Shown here piece after piece: positions 61,231 to 64,000 of a DNA stretch of 64,000 nucleotides. The stretch comes from Rhizomucor pusillus (lineage: Eukaryota; Mucoromycota; Mucoromycetes; Mucorales; Lichtheimiaceae), in NCBI GenBank assembly GCA_900175165.2, contig FWWN02000357.1, positions 92,602-156,601 on the forward strand, written 5' to 3'. How positions within the stretch are numbered: position 1 is the stretch's first letter; each line of letters opens with the position of its first letter. Position numbers and translations under genes: made by a program. The notes under the pieces are model-generated. The model saw nothing but the letters and a program-made list of their open reading frames with translations, did no database searches and had not been told where the DNA came from.

Positions 61231-61990
61231 TCAACCAATACTTCTTGATGCTGTGCTTGTAATTCTATTCCAGCTTATGTCAGACACGACATTTATCATG
61301 ACTTGACTATCTGGCGGAAAGTCAACAATAATCTGCTTTTTGTCAAATTTGTTTTCTTGCACTTTAACTAGTGCTTGTACCCATTCGCAAATTGCAGGAA
61401 ACACGACATCTTCGATTGCCTTAATTCTTTGTTTCAATTCCTTTTCTGACATAGGAGTCAGTTGACCATCCCGGGTGTATTCTTCAAAGTTATTTAGTTT
61501 TCTAGGGAACATTAAGGTATAAGGAGCGGTATCATGTCTTTTGGATATCTTTGCATTCATTGCTAATTGCACACTAGGAACAAATATATCCTAGTCTTTA
61601 ACAGCTCCTCTTATGCACTTCTTTAAGGATTGCACTGATGACTGTACCCAGCGTTTGGCTACACCATTTGCCCTTGGGTGGTATGGGGTAACGAGTCTGT
61701 GATCAAATCCTGTTGCTTTTGCCAGTTGTTTTATCAGAGTGTTCACAAACTCCGTTCCGTTATCCGACTGGAGATATCTGGGGAAACAGGCAGTTACTCC
61801 CCATAAAATTTGTTTCGAAAGATCCTGCCAGGAGCACATCCACAAACCTTTGTTCTTACCCGACTAGATGGCTACTGTATTTCCCACCAGCATTACCACA
61901 CGACTTGACCGTCCTGTGGCATTTAAGAGTGAATAGAGGGTTGAAAGCAGACGACAAGTATCGTGCGACTTGAGTGTACCGTTTATTGGG
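61231..61990 (-). pseudogene. Ty3/gypsy integrase relic
   Basis: Minus-strand integrase core: LQSDNGTEFVNTLIKQLAKA (second Asp) and HRLVTPYHPRANGVAKRWVQ, where the third catalytic residue, normally Glu in ANG-x-AE, is Lys. An in-frame stop at about 61590 follows GAVKD, in a place where the family usually has Trp. The frame then continues to 61231 (VQLAMNAKISKRHDTAPYTL, MFPRKLNNFEEYTRDGQLTP). Upstream DNA no longer reads in frame, so reverse transcriptase is missing. Dead copy. Confidence 0.75.
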
Positions 61991-62120
61991 AGCAGGGTGT
62001 CGTGGACAGAATAATAAGATCATAAATAAAAAATCTAAAAAATGTTGACCATGGTCTTCCCTGGTAAACTGTCATTAACAGACAAACTCCTCACGAAATA
62101 TTTGATAAACCGATCAATAG

Positions 62121-62128
62121 TATAAATA
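62121..62128 (+). promoter_or_regulatory. TATA box of Ty3-type element
   Basis: tataaata lies about 150 bp before the gag start in sequence that would be the 5' LTR (roughly 62040-62220). LTR borders and primer-binding site could not be defined. Confidence 0.4.
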
Positions 62129-62273
62129 GCCTTGGTCTGTAGATAGATATCTGGTTGTTCTGTTCTTCAGAATTAAAAAGTTAGGATACAGTTTCACTGT
62201 ACTCTTACTGTTCGTTACTTAGTGTATTGTCCACAAAATATCACATTTTTTTACAGTGAATTCTGTTATAATA

Positions 62274-63682
62274 TGTCTCTTTTTGCGCCTTCTTCCCCTG
62301 CTAGACAGGACACTGACACGGTTGACGTTGAGTCATCCTTGACCGACGTTAGCACTCTCAGTGAAGAGTCGCTGGCTTCTACGGAGCAAATCATAGCTGA
62401 CGAGCATAGTCTACGTGACAGCTCAGAAGCAAACCTCACGGCTGCAAAGCCCGTGGAGGAAGCCCCTGAGGCAAACTACACTGCCCGCCTTGCTGGGGCA
62501 AAATAATCCTCTCTGCTCTGGAGGCGAAAAAATTTGCAGCTGAGAAGCTGTGCAAAAACGCAATTCTCACTGATAAATCAGATGAAGAATGCGAGGGTCT
62601 ATTGGGGAAACTCGAGAAGACCCTGAAAGCATATGAATCTTACAGGGATATTTGCAAAAGCAATTTTCCTAACCGCCTCGAGTTCTATGCTCATGAGGAG
62701 ATTCATGCTAGGAACGCGGTCACCCGGCCAAACTTCAAAGGCGATGGCCACGCGCCTACTCGTGTGCCAAAGGATTTGCCTGCCTTGCAAATCGTAGGAA
62801 GTGTTAAATGGCATCCAAATAAAGTTGTTCATATTTCCGCAGAAATGTTTCTGCGGGCATCTGAAAAGGAAATGAGAGCTACTTGCCTCGATCCTGCCGA
62901 CCATTGGCAAACACAATTGCCCAAATGCTTGAATGATCAGCAACCCATATGGTATGATGGGATTTTATCCCGGAAAGCAAACATCAGTTGGCGTGAACTG
63001 CGCAAAGAAGTTATTGCCCATTTTGACACTCCTGAGCAAATGCTCAATGGATGTCTACACGTGCTCGATCTACGTCAAAAGAATGAATCAGCAGCCAATT
63101 TCATGCAAAGATACTTGCAGAAGGCCATCGAGATTGGCATCGAAGCTGACACCCGTATATTGATTCCACACATGATACGAGGCGTCAAGAACGCCAAGAC
63201 CGCCGGCGACTTTCTGCTTGCAAGATACGGCAAAAGATTTAACAAAATTCCTTTGCAAGATGCTGTCAATTTCCTTTCCAGTTTCCAGCTCGACGATGAG
63301 CAAAAAAGAGACCGCGAAAAAGATTCGCATACAACGACAAGGTTTAGCAAACCAATCAAGAAACCACGCATCACATCAAGCAAACTCGAGCATCAAAAGG
63401 GTCCCTGCACATATTGCAAACGCCCGTATACGGAAGGCCACCGTTGCGAGGAGTACCGAATCGCCAAAGCAGCAAAAGCTGCAAAAGAAAAACAACGCAT
63501 CGCACGATCGGCTAAAAACGATGCCATGGACCTTGCGGCGCTCAACGACGCGCTCCTATGTAAGCCCAAACTATAACGCAACACGTTCGAAGGACGAAGT
63601 TAGAAAGGATAGAGTACTGATACCGGTCACCATAGAATCGCAACGCATACTTGCCCTTCTCGACCCCGGTGCAACGCATCGA
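62274..63682 (+). mobile_element. Ty3-type gag-protease, truncated
   Basis: Gag starts MSLFAPSSPARQDTDTVDVE at 62274, but the frame shifts at about 62503. The main part, 62530-63576, contains a capsid-like region (WRELRKEVIAHFDTPEQMLN, then ESAANFMQRYLQKAIEIG) and a zinc-knuckle-like CTYCKRPYTEGHRC. An overlapping frame, one base further on, ends with an aspartic-protease-like block (VLIPVTIESQRILALLDPGA then THR-stop at 63683), as in elements that use frameshifting between gag and pol. Everything after the protease start (RT, RNase H, integrase) is absent: the sequence runs straight into 5.8S rDNA. Confidence 0.75.
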
Positions 63683-63800
63683 TGAAGAGCGTAGCAAATT
63701 GCGAAAAGTAATGCGATCTGCAGCCTTTGCGAATCATCGAATTCTCGAACACACCTTGGGATTGGCGAATCCGATCCCAAACGACGGTGTGAGACCAGTG
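63675..63800 (+). rRNA. 5.8S rRNA fragment (3' part)
   Basis: From cgcatcgatgaagagcgtag onward the sequence matches the conserved core of 5.8S rRNA: cgatgaag-agcgtagc, then gcgaaaagtaatgcgatctg and gcgaatcatcgaattctcga. It is followed by the 3' hairpin (ttgggat...atcccaa). The 5' part of 5.8S is missing, replaced by retroelement sequence. Several changes in normally fixed positions suggest a pseudogene copy. Confidence 0.8.
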
Positions 63801-63834
63801 CCAATGCTAGCAACTTTGTGATTTGTCAAGTGCG

Positions 63835-64000
63835 TGACTTCAAACGTGGCCTATCGATCCTTTATGCCATTTCCTTAGGATTTAAGGCTAGAGGTGCCGG
63901 AAAAGTTACCACAGGGATAATTGGCTTGTGGCAGCCGAGCGTTCATAGCGACGTTGCTTTTTGATTCTTCGATGTCGGCTCTTCCTATCATACAGAAGCA
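63835..64000 (+). rRNA. 25S rRNA fragment (domain V, PTC region)
   Basis: Matches the peptidyl-transferase region of large-subunit rRNA: gtggcctatcgatccttta, ggctagaggtgccggaaaag, ttaccacagggataattggc, gcgttcatagcgacgttgct and gatgtcggctcttcctatca. It continues past the window end. About 2.5 kb of 25S normally lies between 5.8S/ITS2 and this region and is missing. At 63921 the copy has T where the universal C (E. coli C2452) is expected, so this is probably a non-functional relic. Confidence 0.85.

Overview
The window reads as nuclear chromosomal DNA of an early-diverging fungus, most likely Mucoromycota (Mucorales or a close relative). The evidence is gene-dense DNA with many GT-AG introns of about 50-75 bp, fungal-type housekeeping proteins (Zds, Per1, Kap122, Siw14, Sup35, Rdi1, Jjj1), an ERT1/AcuK-type Zn2Cys6 regulator, a kelch-repeat type I membrane protein, MMTAG2- and ITFG1-type proteins, and decayed Tc1/mariner, Mutator (FAR1-OTU), piggyBac and Ty3 elements. 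All genes were read by eye: exon joins were chosen so that frames, splice signals and protein-family similarity agree. No searches were run, so the assignment to a lineage is inference.

Layout. 0-8.5 kb: ERT1/AcuK-like regulator (+), Zds-like protein (+), PER1 (-), and an orphan protein with a PD-(D/E)XK-like motif (-), with two related TA-flanked MITEs. 8.5-14 kb: a tandem repeat, BCKDHB (+), and a truncated, frameshifted Tc1-type transposase (-). 14-26.3 kb: MMTAG2-like protein (+), a small secreted 8-Cys protein (-), KAP122 and NAA10 in head-to-head orientation across a 180-bp promoter, SUS1 (-), the kelch protein (+) and SIW14 (-). 26.6-34.3 kb: SUP35 (-), a 48-codon small ORF (-), NOT3 (+), mitochondrial L7/L12 (+) and RDI1 (-). 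34.3-38 kb: two uncharacterised genes in divergent orientation. 38-45 kb: gene-poor, full of broken mobile elements. 45-58 kb: NADP-isocitrate dehydrogenase (+), ITFG1-like (-), JJJ1 (+), succinyl-CoA ligase alpha (+) and a LisH-CTLH-WD40 protein (-). 58-64 kb: a second mobile-element graveyard (piggyBac, Ty3 integrase, Ty3 gag-protease) ending in fused 5.8S and 25S rDNA fragments.

The genes are unlinked housekeeping functions rather than a pathway cluster: protein synthesis (SUP35, JJJ1, MNP1), mRNA decay and transcription (NOT3, SUS1, ERT1), mitochondrial carbon metabolism (BCKDHB, LSC1, possibly IDP), transport (KAP122) and GPI/small-GTPase biology (PER1, RDI1). I found no complete new multi-gene system. 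The best candidates for novelty are the orphan PD-(D/E)XK-like protein, the 8-Cys secreted protein, the repeated motif in the KAP122/NAA10 promoter, three GC-AG introns, a first coding exon made only of the ATG in MNP1, and the junction between a Ty3 protease and rDNA.
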